From Limosilactobacillus sp. (GTDB taxonomy: Bacteria; Bacillota; Bacilli; Lactobacillales; Lactobacillaceae), in NCBI GenBank assembly GCA_030530845.1, contig JAUMUE010000007.1, positions 1 to 56,914 of the forward strand: a DNA stretch of 56,914 nt, in the 5' to 3' direction. Of the stretch, positions 1 through 7,427 are shown one piece after another. Below the pieces are notes generated by a model that was given only the letters and a program-made list of their open reading frames with translations, did no database searches and was not told the DNA's origin. Position 1 is the first letter of the stretch, and the number at the start of each line of letters is the position of its first letter. Made by a program: the position numbers and the translations under genes.

Positions 1-434
1 AAGATGAAGTTCTTGAAATTCTTGGCAAGGTTATCGGCCAAAAAATTGACTCCTCAGTTGAAGTACGAATCCCCTTTTTCACGGATTATGGGCGCAACAT
101 TAAGCTCGGTAAAAACATCTTTATTAATAGTGGCGTGATGTTCACCGATTTAGGCGGAATTGAAATTGAAGACAATGTTTTAATCGGTCCAAAAGCAAAT
201 ATCATTTCCGTAAACCACCCACTCGATCCCGCCAAACGACGTGGACTGGAATTCAAGCCAGTTAAAATCAAACGCAATGCCTGGATTGGCGCAAATGCCA
301 CAATTGTACCAGGAGTCACAGTTGGTGAAAATGCAGTTGTTGGGGCGGGCGCGGTAGTAACAAAGGACGTCCCCGATAACACAGTAGTCGCCGGAGTACC
401 AGCAAAAGTCATCAAAACAATCGAGGAGGAATAA
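1..434 (+). CDS. Hexapeptide-repeat O-acetyltransferase, C-terminal part (partial)
   Basis: The reading frame is open from the first bases and ends at 434, so the N-terminus lies outside the window; about 143 residues are present. The visible part is a left-handed beta-helix of the maltose/galactoside O-acetyltransferase (LacA/Maa/NodL) type: repeated [LIV]-G-x(4) steps such as IGPKANI, IGANATI and VGAGAVV, ending in the usual VPAKVIKTI tail. A histidine in the segment SVNHP fits the catalytic histidine of this family, which moves an acetyl group from acetyl-CoA to a sugar hydroxyl in the cytoplasm. It lies 2 bases before the next hydrolase gene, so the two are probably co-transcribed. The family is well supported; the acceptor sugar is not known. 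Confidence 0.85.
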   Translation, partial: DEVLEILGKVIGQKIDSSVEVRIPFFTDYGRNIKLGKNIFINSGVMFTDLGGIEIEDNVLIGPKANIISVNHPLDPAKRRGLEFKPVKIKRNAWIGANATIVPGVTVGENAVVGAGAVVTKDVPDNTVVAGVPAKVIKTIEEE

Positions 435-436
435 TC

Positions 437-1387
437 ATGTCAGTACATTACATCACCCAACTTGACCAAAATGTCATCCGTGAACATATTCAATTCCAAA
501 ATCGTTATGGGTTAAAGCTTGCCGGTGACCTTTATTACCCAAAGGAACTCAGCGGTGATAAGTACCCCGCAATTATTGTCGGTGCTCCGTATGGTGGTGT
601 AAAGGAACAGGGTCCAGCGGTCTACGCAAATGAACTGACAAAGCGCGGTTTCGTAGTCCTCACTTTTGACCAACCTTATATGGGTGAATCTGAAGGCTAC
701 CCACGCCAAGTCTCTTCCCCTGACTTATACGCTGAATCATTTAGTGCCGCCGTTGACTACTTGGGCGTTCAAGTCCAATTTGTTGACCGCGAAAAGATCG
801 GTGTCATCGGCATCTGTGGGTCCGGTGGTTTCGGTCTCTCCGCAGCCTCAGTTGATACCAGAATCAAGGCCGTTGTTACTACCTCCATGTATGACATCAC
901 GGATATTCGTGGAATGGGCAACCTAAATAAAGAACAGCTCGATGAAATGAAGGATCAGTTGTCAAAGCAACGTTGGGTTGACTACGCAAATCAGGAACCC
1001 GAAATGAAACCCGCTTTCCCTGACCACCCATATCCATCTGTAGAAGAGATTCCTGAGATGGATAAAATTTCAAATGAATGGTTCCGCTTCTATGCAGTTC
1101 CGCGCGGTTTCCACCCTAATTCACGCGGTGGCCAAACCACAACTTCTTCACTTGCGATGCTCCAATTCTCAGCCCTGGACTACATCGGAGAAATCTCCCC
1201 TCGCCCAATTCTTTTTATCTACGGTGATCGGGCCCACTCCCGCGCTTACTCAGAACGAGCATATAATTTAGCTAACGAACCCAAAGAGAAGTATATTGTA
1301 GATGATCGCGAACACATTGATTTATATGATCGTGTAGACAAAATTCCATTTGATAAGATCAAGGAATTCTTTAACGCTAACCTATAA
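437..1387 (+). CDS. Alpha/beta hydrolase with a cysteine nucleophile motif
   Basis: A 316-residue alpha/beta hydrolase with no signal peptide or membrane segment. The nucleophile elbow reads GICGSG at residues 125-130, with Cys127 where most family members have serine; this resembles the dienelactone-hydrolase branch. A likely catalytic histidine is His293 in REHID. An oxyanion region GAPYGG lies near residue 50. A GGAGGA ribosome site overlaps the end of the preceding acetyltransferase gene, so translation is probably coupled. It may act on a small ester or lactone, but the substrate cannot be read from the sequence. The fold is well supported; annotation as an esterase in the narrow sense would be a guess. 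Confidence 0.8.
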   Translation: MSVHYITQLDQNVIREHIQFQNRYGLKLAGDLYYPKELSGDKYPAIIVGAPYGGVKEQGPAVYANELTKRGFVVLTFDQPYMGESEGYPRQVSSPDLYAESFSAAVDYLGVQVQFVDREKIGVIGICGSGGFGLSAASVDTRIKAVVTTSMYDITDIRGMGNLNKEQLDEMKDQLSKQRWVDYANQEPEMKPAFPDHPYPSVEEIPEMDKISNEWFRFYAVPRGFHPNSRGGQTTTSSLAMLQFSALDYIGEISPRPILFIYGDRAHSRAYSERAYNLANEPKEKYIVDDREHIDLYDRVDKIPFDKIKEFFNANL

Positions 1388-1404
1388 AGAAAGGACAGAT
1401 GCCT

Positions 1405-2259
1405 ATGAAATTACGTGTTATCCTCGCCTCAGTTGTGGCCGTGCTCGGAATCGGTGCACTGGGCTTTGGTGCAAGCCGTGTAATGGCCGTGAAACATTAC
1501 CGCCAGTCAACCGTACCAACAATTTTTGTCCACGGATACGGATCAAGCTACCGGGCGGAAGATAAGATGGCCAGGGCTGCGATGCGTGCGGGTGAGACTA
1601 AGACGATCGTGCGCGCAAACGTCGACAAGAACGGTAAAGTTACATTCAACCGTCAGATTCCCAAGGGTGCCATCAACCCAATCGTCGAAGTCAACCTCGA
1701 AGACAACCGGCTCAGTGGATTCCGGGGTGACTTTATCAAAGGATACCACCACGGCGCTACCTACGTGAAAAACGTGGTCACGGCGGTCCAAAAGCAAGGA
1801 AAGTTCCCTGCTATCAACTTGGTCGGCCACTCGATGGGAAACCTGGAAATCGCCTTTTACATCAACGACAACGCCGGTCACCTCCCTAAGATTAACCACC
1901 TCGTCGCGATTGCCGGCCACTACAATGGTCTGCGCGGTCAATCCACGGCTGAGAGTGCAGTCAACCAGGATGGCCTGCCCGCTAGCGAGGATCAGGTCTT
2001 CCGTGAGCTCCTGTCATTGCGTGAAACCTTCCCAAAGTCGACCCGCGTCTTGAACATTTACGGTAACCTCGATGACGGATCCAACTCGGACGGTGCCGTG
2101 CCAGTCAACTCATCCAAGTCACTCAAGTACCTTGTCGCATCCCGGGCCAAGTCCTACCGCGAGCTGAGCGTCCACGGTAAGAATGCCCAACATAGTAGAC
2201 TCCACGAAAATAACAACCAAGTCGACAACGCCCTGATCGACTTTCTCTGGGCCAAGTAG
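1405..2259 (+). CDS. Membrane-anchored alpha/beta hydrolase, DUF915 family
   Basis: About 284 residues. A short basic start and a hydrophobic segment (residues about 4-28) suggest a signal anchor with the enzyme outside the membrane. The catalytic part has FVHGYG (residues 41-46), the nucleophile elbow GHSMGN with Ser143, and a C-terminal AQHSRLHEN motif that supplies a likely catalytic histidine. This is the DUF915 lipase-like family common in lactobacilli. ATG 1405 is preferred over ATG 1399 because the AAGGA ribosome site (1391-1395) sits 9 bases from 1405 but only 3 from 1399. It is the third gene of the acetyltransferase-hydrolase run, and a terminator follows. A second member of this family lies at 25273-26145. 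Its substrate is unknown. Confidence 0.82.
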   Translation: MKLRVILASVVAVLGIGALGFGASRVMAVKHYRQSTVPTIFVHGYGSSYRAEDKMARAAMRAGETKTIVRANVDKNGKVTFNRQIPKGAINPIVEVNLEDNRLSGFRGDFIKGYHHGATYVKNVVTAVQKQGKFPAINLVGHSMGNLEIAFYINDNAGHLPKINHLVAIAGHYNGLRGQSTAESAVNQDGLPASEDQVFRELLSLRETFPKSTRVLNIYGNLDDGSNSDGAVPVNSSKSLKYLVASRAKSYRELSVHGKNAQHSRLHENNNQVDNALIDFLWAK

Positions 2260-2299
2260 GAACAATTTTGCGAAAGTGAAATTGTTCCTTTTGCGTTTT
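2259..2299 (+). terminator. Rho-independent terminator after the DUF915 hydrolase
   Basis: A 10-bp perfect stem (2259-2268 with 2279-2288) has a 10-base loop and is followed by a T-rich tract. It overlaps the stop codon of the hydrolase gene. Confidence 0.8.
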
Positions 2300-2343
2300 A
2301 AACAAAAACGGCAATGACGGAAGTTCCATCATCACCGCGTTGG

Positions 2344-2883
2344 CTATTGAATATCCTTTTTAATTGTGGCGAGCCAGTCGAGCTGTCCCTCCGTCCGTGA
2401 GATCCCGCGACTCAAAATCAGGTAGTGGCCGAAGTGAGCGTCGATGGATGACGGGTTGGGAAAAACGAGCTGTTGGCGCTGCTTCAGGTAGGCGAGTTGC
2501 TTTTGCAGCAGTGCGGTTTGCTGGTCGATGAGCTCCTTGACCCGCTTATCTTTGCGGTCATTGATAAAGTACATCTTGAGCGAAAACATATCTTCGTGAA
2601 TCGGCAATGTGTCCACGAGTTGGTCGAGCCATTCTTCCAAGACCCGTTTACCCTCATCAGTCAGACTGTAGTACTTCTCCTTGGCGTTGTCCTTGCTGGT
2701 GGAAGCCGCGACCCATCCATCTGCGTTCATCCGTGACAGCTCTGGATATATTTGACTGTGTGACGCTTTCCAAAAATCACCAATTTCCGTATTGAATTCA
2801 GTGGTAATTTCACGCCCCGTCACACCCGGACGATCATTGATAATCCCTAAAATAATATAGGGAAGAATTCTTTTCTTTGGCAT
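2344..2883 (-). CDS. padR: PadR, phenolic acid-responsive transcriptional repressor
   Basis: A 179-residue PadR-family repressor. The N-terminal winged helix begins PKKRILPYIILGI and continues through a recognition region rich in SQIYPELSRM (residues about 45-55), followed by the wing (EKYYSLTDEGKRVLEEW) and a C-terminal helical dimerisation domain (residues about 90-179). ATG 2883 is chosen because a G-rich ribosome site lies just upstream; a longer in-frame start at 2898 lacks one. The gene sits 40 bases downstream of padC on the same strand, so repressor and target enzyme probably share a transcript and form a negative feedback loop. In known systems the repressor is released by p-coumaric or ferulic acid. 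The identity is strengthened by the palindromic operator upstream of padC. Confidence 0.93.
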   Translation of the reverse strand: MPKKRILPYIILGIINDRPGVTGREITTEFNTEIGDFWKASHSQIYPELSRMNADGWVAASTSKDNAKEKYYSLTDEGKRVLEEWLDQLVDTLPIHEDMFSLKMYFINDRKDKRVKELIDQQTALLQKQLAYLKQRQQLVFPNPSSIDAHFGHYLILSRGISRTEGQLDWLATIKKDIQ

Positions 2884-2923
2884 CACTAGTCCCCCCAAAT
2901 CTTAATCCTTCCCCTATTATAGA

Positions 2924-3463
2924 TTACTTCTTGATCCGCTTGTAGTTTTCGTCAAAATACTTGCCGTTTCTAATGTCATCAGTAATCCCTTCGTAAGGTT
3001 CTTCTGAGATTACATCTTCATTGTTTTGTCCCGCATCGCCCATGTATGTGATGTGAGCAAATTCAGGAACAACCAGCTTTGGATAAGTATCGTACTTTTC
3101 ACGGGCCTCATGCATCAAATCGATGTGTTCGTTTTGGAAGGTCACCGTAATTTCTGGGTGTTGTTGAACCCATGCAGGGAAGAAAATAGTCCCGTTGAGT
3201 TTCTTTTCATTTGGCACAAAATCTAAGGCTACGTCAGTTCCAGTAGGTTCAGTCCACGCCACCTTATAAATCCCTTCAGTCAGCATTACGATGTTAGCTT
3301 CTTGGTCCTTTACCCAACGACCTGCAACCATCCCACCATGGATACGGTAGTCAACGGTGTGGTCATTCTTGGCGTACCATTCGTATTCCCAACCATTATC
3401 GTAAGTGTAAATAAAGTGTGTACCTAAAAAGTCGTCTAACGTCTTAAATTTCTTTTCTGTCAT
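2924..3463 (-). CDS. padC: Phenolic acid decarboxylase
   Basis: A 179-residue cytoplasmic beta-barrel enzyme that decarboxylates p-coumaric, caffeic and ferulic acids to vinylphenols, a detoxification reaction. The residues important in characterised enzymes fall at Tyr19, Tyr21, Arg49 and Glu72, each one position later than recalled for the Lactiplantibacillus plantarum enzyme (Tyr18, Tyr20, Arg48, Glu71). Conserved blocks [14 protein letters not shown] and [10 protein letters not shown] are present and the length is normal. A ribosome site AAGAGGT lies just upstream of the ATG. It heads a padC-padR operon whose promoter contains a palindromic operator. A cinnamoyl-esterase-like gene at 8929-9675 could feed it free hydroxycinnamates. 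Confidence 0.97.
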   Translation of the reverse strand: MTEKKFKTLDDFLGTHFIYTYDNGWEYEWYAKNDHTVDYRIHGGMVAGRWVKDQEANIVMLTEGIYKVAWTEPTGTDVALDFVPNEKKLNGTIFFPAWVQQHPEITVTFQNEHIDLMHEAREKYDTYPKLVVPEFAHITYMGDAGQNNEDVISEEPYEGITDDIRNGKYFDENYKRIKK

Positions 3464-3492
3464 CTCAATAACCTCTTTTTATCTTTTTTGTT

Positions 3493-3521
3493 ATTTTATG
3501 TCGTTATCGACATATAGTCAA
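3493..3521 (-). promoter_or_regulatory. padC promoter with PadR operator in the spacer
   Basis: On the minus strand a -35 box TTGACT (3516-3521) and a -10 box TAAAAT (3493-3498) are 17 bases apart. The spacer holds a perfect 16-base palindrome ATGTCG-TTAT-CGACAT (3498-3513), which matches the ATGT-N8-ACAT motif known for PadR repressors. Binding here would block RNA polymerase directly. Confidence 0.88.
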
Positions 3522-3555
3522 GAAAAAAATTTCTCCCGTCGATGAAACGAGAGAA

Positions 3556-3867
3556 TTAATTTTGGACCGAACCCCATTTTTGCATACTGTTAATAACCGG
3601 TTCTAACTGCTTGCCACGTTCAGATAATCGGTATTCTGTCTTTGGTGGGACTGTTGCATAGACCTTCTTTAGAACAACCCCATCATCTTCTAGCTCCTTT
3701 AATTGCAGAGCAAGCATCCGTCGTGAACAACCCACCAGTTGATCTTCAAGCTCACTAAACCGACAAACTGGCGTCATCAATAATGTTTGAACAATGACAG
3801 CCTTCCACTTTCCGGCAATCACTTGTAGGGTCTGGTCGATAGAACATCCTTCGATTGGTTTTGCCAT
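3556..3867 (-). CDS. HxlR-family transcriptional regulator, probable redox/quinone sensor
   Basis: A 103-residue winged-helix protein of the HxlR/YodB type. The core GKWKAVIVQTLL, the helix-turn-helix region FSELEDQLVGCSRRMLALQLKELE and the wing TEYRLSERGKQLEPV are all recognisable. The start is ATG 3867, preceded by AAAGGAGG; an upstream in-frame start has no such site. Cys8 lies just before the first helix, at the place of the reactive cysteine of YodB and HypR, and further cysteines lie in the helix-turn-helix region. It is divergent from a nitroreductase gene, the arrangement seen for thiol-stress HxlR regulators, and palindromes fill the shared gap. The family is firm; the sensing role is inferred. 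Confidence 0.88.
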   Translation of the reverse strand: MAKPIEGCSIDQTLQVIAGKWKAVIVQTLLMTPVCRFSELEDQLVGCSRRMLALQLKELEDDGVVLKKVYATVPPKTEYRLSERGKQLEPVINSMQKWGSVQN

Positions 3868-3901
3868 TTTCTGCCTCCTTTCATACTCCTCTTTCAATAA
3901 T

Positions 3902-3962
3902 AGTACTAAGTGAAAAATAATTCACCTCTTGCTTGATTTTAAAATTAGGTTACTATTAGTAA
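3902..3962. promoter_or_regulatory. Shared operator region between HxlR regulator and nitroreductase
   Basis: Two inverted repeats stand out: GTGAA-N6-TTCAC (3910-3925) and the 13-base palindrome TTACTA-T-TAGTAA (3950-3962). The second resembles the TACT...AGTA operators of YodB-type regulators and overlaps the -10 hexamer TACTAT (3951-3956) of a plus-strand promoter whose -35 is TTGCTT (3929-3934, 16-base spacer). A third AGTACT lies at 3902-3907. Confidence 0.65.
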
Positions 3963-3991
3963 GTGAATTAAATCAACGGAGGAATTATATT

Positions 3992-4594
3992 ATGGAATCA
4001 AAGTTAAATCAATTACTCGCAAAGCGTCGTACTATCTATGCCTTGGGTGACAAGGTCGACGCACAACCAGAAGATATTTTTGACCTGGTAAAGGAAACTG
4101 TCCGCAACTCTCCTACTGCTTTTAACAGCCAATCAGTTCGTGCCGTTGTCCTCTTCGGCAAGTCATCTGACAAGGTTTGGGACATCGTTGAAGATGCATT
4201 AAAGGCAATTGTTAAGGACCCTGAAGCATTCAAGTCAACACAAGAAAAGATTGCTTCATTCCGCGCCGGCTTCGGTACTATTCTCTACTTGACCGACACT
4301 GACATTGTTGACGGCTTACAAAAGCAATTCCCATCATACGCAGAAAACTTCCCAATCTGGGCAGAACAAGCTGTTGGTGGTGCTCAACAAGCTGTTTGGG
4401 CTGCCCTTGCTGAACAAGGAATCGGTGCTAGCTTACAACACTACAACCCACTGATTGACGACGCAATTCATGAAGCATTTGATCTTCCAGCTTCATGGCA
4501 ATTACGTGCTGAAATGCCATTTGGATCCATCGAAGCACCTGCAGGAGAAAAGGAATACTTGCCAGAAGATCAAGTTTTCAAGTTAATCAAGTAA
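3992..4594 (+). CDS. Nitroreductase family protein (FMN-dependent NAD(P)H oxidoreductase)
   Basis: A 200-residue nitroreductase-fold protein of the short YdgI/HBN1-like (fatty acid repression mutant) branch. Visible family marks are the N-terminal LAKRRTIYALG, the FMN-contact block SPTAFNSQSVRAVVLFG (residues about 38-54) and the glycine-containing LAEQGIGASLQHYN near residue 150. The start ATG 3992 has a GGAGG site 8 bases upstream; an in-frame upstream start at 3929 overlaps the promoter and is rejected. It probably reduces nitro compounds, quinones or other electrophiles using FMN as a homodimer in the cytosol. Divergence from the HxlR regulator suggests induction under oxidative or electrophile stress. 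The natural substrate is not known. Confidence 0.88.
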   Translation: MESKLNQLLAKRRTIYALGDKVDAQPEDIFDLVKETVRNSPTAFNSQSVRAVVLFGKSSDKVWDIVEDALKAIVKDPEAFKSTQEKIASFRAGFGTILYLTDTDIVDGLQKQFPSYAENFPIWAEQAVGGAQQAVWAALAEQGIGASLQHYNPLIDDAIHEAFDLPASWQLRAEMPFGSIEAPAGEKEYLPEDQVFKLIK

Positions 4595-4610
4595 TGTTTC
4601 ATGTGAAACA
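4595..4610. other. parS-like palindrome, one mismatch
   Basis: TGTTTCATGTGAAACA differs from the ParB-binding site parS (TGTTTCACGTGAAACA) at one central base. It lies in an intergenic gap, immediately after a stop codon and before a terminator. See the perfect site at 13883-13898. Confidence 0.5.
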
Positions 4611-4611
4611 C

Positions 4612-4650
4612 AAAGGGGTATCCGGAAAATCCGGATACCCCTTTTCTTTA
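4612..4650. terminator. Bidirectional terminator between nitroreductase and flavodoxin genes
   Basis: A GC-rich 12-bp stem GGGGTATCCGGA/TCCGGATACCCC with a 3-base loop is flanked by A and T runs, so it can serve both converging genes. Confidence 0.9.
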
Positions 4651-5130
4651 CTTCAGATTTTGTTGTTTCACCCAGTTATCAACTCTGGATGTGCTTAGTA
4701 CGGCGCCCTGGTTAACCACGACATCGTAATCATTGTCCTTAACCGTCCGTTCCACGAAACTTTGTGAGCGGTCATAACTTGAACCACCCGACGTTGCAAA
4801 CAGTGAAAGGTGCTTGCCATTAAGGTCGAGGTGGTCAATGAGTGATGCGACCATGCGAGGTGGAATTCCCCACCAGATTGGATGACCAATCACGACATTA
4901 TCATAACCGGAAATATCCGGCAGGTCAGGATTGATATCAACCCGACTTTGGGACGTGTGTTGTTCCACGGAGGTCCGGCTGTTTGGATCGTGCCAGTTCA
5001 GGTCTGCGTCAGTATATGGTTGAGCGGCGTCAAATTCAAAGATATCTGCGTCTAATTTTTGTGCAACTGCTTCAGCGACTCTCTTCGTCGTGCCAGTAGC
5101 GGAGTAATATAAAACAATTGTCTTTGCCAT
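4648..5130 (-). CDS. Flavodoxin-like FMN protein
   Basis: A 160-residue flavodoxin-fold protein. The phosphate-binding loop for FMN is YYSATGTTKRVAE (residues about 8-20), followed by the aromatic/IW segment IGHPIWWGIPPRM and the LFATSGGSSYDRS loop that closes over the isoalloxazine ring. ATG 5130 is chosen since AGGGAG precedes it at good spacing; a TTG two codons earlier is possible. It belongs to the flavodoxin_4 type common in lactobacilli and is likely an electron carrier or quinone-type reductase. It converges on the nitroreductase gene through a shared terminator. The electron partner is unknown. Confidence 0.85.
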   Translation of the reverse strand: MAKTIVLYYSATGTTKRVAEAVAQKLDADIFEFDAAQPYTDADLNWHDPNSRTSVEQHTSQSRVDINPDLPDISGYDNVVIGHPIWWGIPPRMVASLIDHLDLNGKHLSLFATSGGSSYDRSQSFVERTVKDNDYDVVVNQGAVLSTSRVDNWVKQQNLK

Positions 5131-5228
5131 ATTCAACTCTCCCTTGCGTAAATAATAACTCTATTCTAGTCCGTGAATACCCAGATGTGAAATGCTTATC
5201 GTATTGGAAGTTTCATACCTAAAATGCA

Positions 5229-5270
5229 TACAAAAAAGGCATGTGAAACAGGGAATTTTCACACGCCTTC
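5229..5270 (-). terminator. Terminator after ribB
   Basis: On the minus strand an imperfect stem built on AAGGC-TGTGAAA and TTTCACA-GCCTT is followed by six T residues. Confidence 0.75.
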
Positions 5271-5293
5271 AGACATAATGAGAAGGATTTTAA

Positions 5294-5956
5294 TTAGTCG
5301 TTTACCTTAGCCAAGTCCGCGGCAGCATCAATGCCCTTAGCGTCCATGTAATCAGTGATTTGCTTGATAGTGATAAATGGAACGTTGACGCGCTTAGCTA
5401 ATTCGAAGAGGTCATCACGGCGAGCCATCGTACCGTCTTCCTTGAGAACTTCGATGATTACCGCAGCTGGTTCCTTTCCAGCGAGGTATGCAAGGTCAAC
5501 GGAAGCTTCGGTGTGGCCAACACGTTCGCGGAGACCGCGTTCTTGTGAGTAGAGAGGTTGGATGTGGCCAGGGTGGTTGAAATCAGAAGCCTTGGCAGTA
5601 GGCTTTGCGATTTGACGGATAGTTGCTGCACGGTCGAAAGCAGAAACACCAGTAGTAACACCAGTAGCTTCGTAAGTACCATCGCAGGTAACCATGAATG
5701 GGGTTTGGTGAGGGTCAGTACTGTGTTCTACCATTGGCTTGAAACCAAGCTTTTCAGCGATATGTTCGCTAACAGGCACACACATCAAACCGTTTGCTTC
5801 CTTGAGCATTTCGTAAACAGTGTCTGCTTGAATGTCGTCAGCAAGAGCTAGCAAGTCCCCTTCGTTTTCACGACTTTCATCATCAGCCAAGATAATGTAG
5901 CCGCCGTTGCGTAATTGAGTCAGTGCTTCTTCAACTGTTGAGAATTCGTTTTGCAT
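5294..5956 (-). CDS. ribB: 3,4-dihydroxy-2-butanone 4-phosphate synthase
   Basis: A 220-residue single-domain RibB that converts ribulose 5-phosphate to 3,4-dihydroxy-2-butanone 4-phosphate and formate for riboflavin synthesis. Signature elements are the acidic metal/substrate loop DDESRENEGDL (residues about 25-35), GVTTGVSAFDRAATIR and RVGHTEASVDLAYLAG. There is no GTP cyclohydrolase II domain, which is fused in many Firmicutes RibBA proteins. No other rib gene lies nearby and no FMN (RFN) riboswitch was recognised in the 220-base gap upstream, so the gene stands alone. Whether the host has a complete riboflavin pathway cannot be judged from this window. Confidence 0.93.
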   Translation of the reverse strand: MQNEFSTVEEALTQLRNGGYIILADDESRENEGDLLALADDIQADTVYEMLKEANGLMCVPVSEHIAEKLGFKPMVEHSTDPHQTPFMVTCDGTYEATGVTTGVSAFDRAATIRQIAKPTAKASDFNHPGHIQPLYSQERGLRERVGHTEASVDLAYLAGKEPAAVIIEVLKEDGTMARRDDLFELAKRVNVPFITIKQITDYMDAKGIDAAADLAKVND

Positions 5957-6179
5957 TTTTTCTCTTTCTCCTTATAAAAACAATTCACAATATCCATACA
6001 GCAACATTCGAATGTGTAATCAATAATACCGAATAAACCTATTTAAATCAACTGAAATATTAGGTTTTATCGAACGATATTAAGCATTTAGATTTTAAAG
6101 GCTTTTAAATACGAACAATTAACGTTTTGTGCAAAAAGAAATCGCTACGTTATGATGCCGTAACGATTGTGGAATTTTT

Positions 6180-7217
6180 TTAATATCTTTGAACACAAAT
6201 TGGTTCAGGACATGCGACACCCTTTTGCAGGAGCGTCAATTCTCCGGTTTCCGGATTACGACGGTACAAAACTAAGTCATCGGTCTCCTGGTTGGAGGAT
6301 ACGAGGTAATGTTCGTCTTTGCTAAAGTTGAAATCACGTGGGAAATCCCCTTCACTAGAGATGGATTGGACATGTTTCACAGTGCCATCATCCTGGACAG
6401 CCCAGACCGCAAGCGTATTTTCACCACGGTTAGTCGTGTAGATGAAGCGCCCATCAGAAGTCATTCGGATTGCGGCCGCACCATTATGTTCTGTCCAGGT
6501 GTCTGGGATCGTCTTCACGGTTTGGACATGGGTCAATTCTGCAGTGTGCTCATTGTATTTCAGGACAGTTAATTCGCTACTGAGTTCGCAGATGACATAA
6601 ACGAATTGACCGTCCTTGCTGAATACTAAGTGACGAGGACCCGCACCGTATGGAAAATGATATTCAGAAACTAGTGACAATTGATTGTATTCTGACAAGT
6701 CGTAAATTGACACAATGTCTTCACCAAGGTCACAGACGGCAACCCGGCCATCCGGAGTCGAGTCGACATAATGCACGTGTGATCCGTCTTGTTCAGGGCG
6801 CGGACCAGTTTGGCCATGGTGTTCAACAAAGCTAGCCGGATCAATTCCAATTTCACCGCCGAGCTCAAAAACAGTAGCGATACCATCGTGGTAGTTGGCA
6901 CCAAAGAGGAGATTGCGCTTTTCGTCGAGTCCAAGGTAGCATTGAGATGACCCAACATGTGTCAGCATGCATAGCAATTTCGCATCCTTTGCGGTCTCAC
7001 CAAGTTGGTAGAGAGCGACGGCCTTTTCACCAGTATCGTCTCGCTTTTTGATTGTGTAGACGCGTCCTTGGCTGTCGACTTGCAGGTATGACGGCTTCTG
7101 CATTTTCACAGCAAGGCGTACGTTGACCAGCTTTTCGGCGTCGGTATCAAGCGTAACTCGGTACATCCCCTTGCTCGTCTTATTCGTGTATGTTCCGATC
7201 AAAAAATCTTCAGTCAT
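6180..7217 (-). CDS. pgl: 6-phosphogluconolactonase, lactonase (beta-propeller) family
   Basis: A 345-residue seven-bladed beta-propeller protein of the lactonase family (YkgB/YbhE type). Recognisable repeats include LIGTYTNKTSKGMYRV at the start, DGSHVHYVDSTPDGR, GAGPRHLVFSKDGQFVYV and GDFPRDFNFSKDEHYLVSSNQ; the family's histidine, arginine and glutamate active-site residues probably lie in these blocks. It would hydrolyse 6-phosphogluconolactone to 6-phosphogluconate in the oxidative branch that feeds the phosphoketolase pathway of heterofermenters. An AAGGA ribosome site precedes the ATG. It is transcribed alone from its own promoter and diverges from hpt. Family assignment is firm; the substrate is by family. 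Confidence 0.88.
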   Translation of the reverse strand: MTEDFLIGTYTNKTSKGMYRVTLDTDAEKLVNVRLAVKMQKPSYLQVDSQGRVYTIKKRDDTGEKAVALYQLGETAKDAKLLCMLTHVGSSQCYLGLDEKRNLLFGANYHDGIATVFELGGEIGIDPASFVEHHGQTGPRPEQDGSHVHYVDSTPDGRVAVCDLGEDIVSIYDLSEYNQLSLVSEYHFPYGAGPRHLVFSKDGQFVYVICELSSELTVLKYNEHTAELTHVQTVKTIPDTWTEHNGAAAIRMTSDGRFIYTTNRGENTLAVWAVQDDGTVKHVQSISSEGDFPRDFNFSKDEHYLVSSNQETDDLVLYRRNPETGELTLLQKGVACPEPICVQRY

Positions 7218-7247
7218 AATCTCATATCCTTGTAGTGGTTTTTAAAA

Positions 7248-7276
7248 ATCATACTATGAATTTACGCTTGGGGCAA
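7248..7276 (-). promoter_or_regulatory. Promoter of the 6-phosphogluconolactonase gene
   Basis: On the minus strand TTGCCC (7271-7276) and TATGAT (7248-7253) are separated by 17 bases, about 30 bases upstream of the start codon. Confidence 0.6.
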
Positions 7277-7427
7277 AAATGTTTTCGTTAGCATTTACCG
7301 TGGTTTTTACTTTAAAATCCGGAAAAATATGGTAGAATTTCTATTATTAACCAGTTGACGAATGATTATATCGAATTATCGTTCGTTAATTACGAACTTT
7401 ATATTTGACGTCCTAAAGGAGAACTCC

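Noticed and set aside
5236..5246. CATGTGAAACA half of a parS-like palindrome
   Set aside because: Only one half matches; it is part of the ribB terminator stem.
5957..6179. FMN (RFN) riboswitch upstream of ribB
   Set aside because: None of the conserved RFN segments is visible in this A/T-rich gap; no other feature was seen here either.
7270..7300. Possible cre site upstream of pgl
   Set aside because: At least four mismatches to the consensus TGWAANCGNTNWCA.
7347..7400. Inverted repeats (GTTCGT...ACGAAC and ACGAA...TTCGT) in the hpt leader, considered as PurR box or attenuator
   Set aside because: The repeats are short, the match to a PurBox is loose and no terminator pairs with them. Too weak to call.
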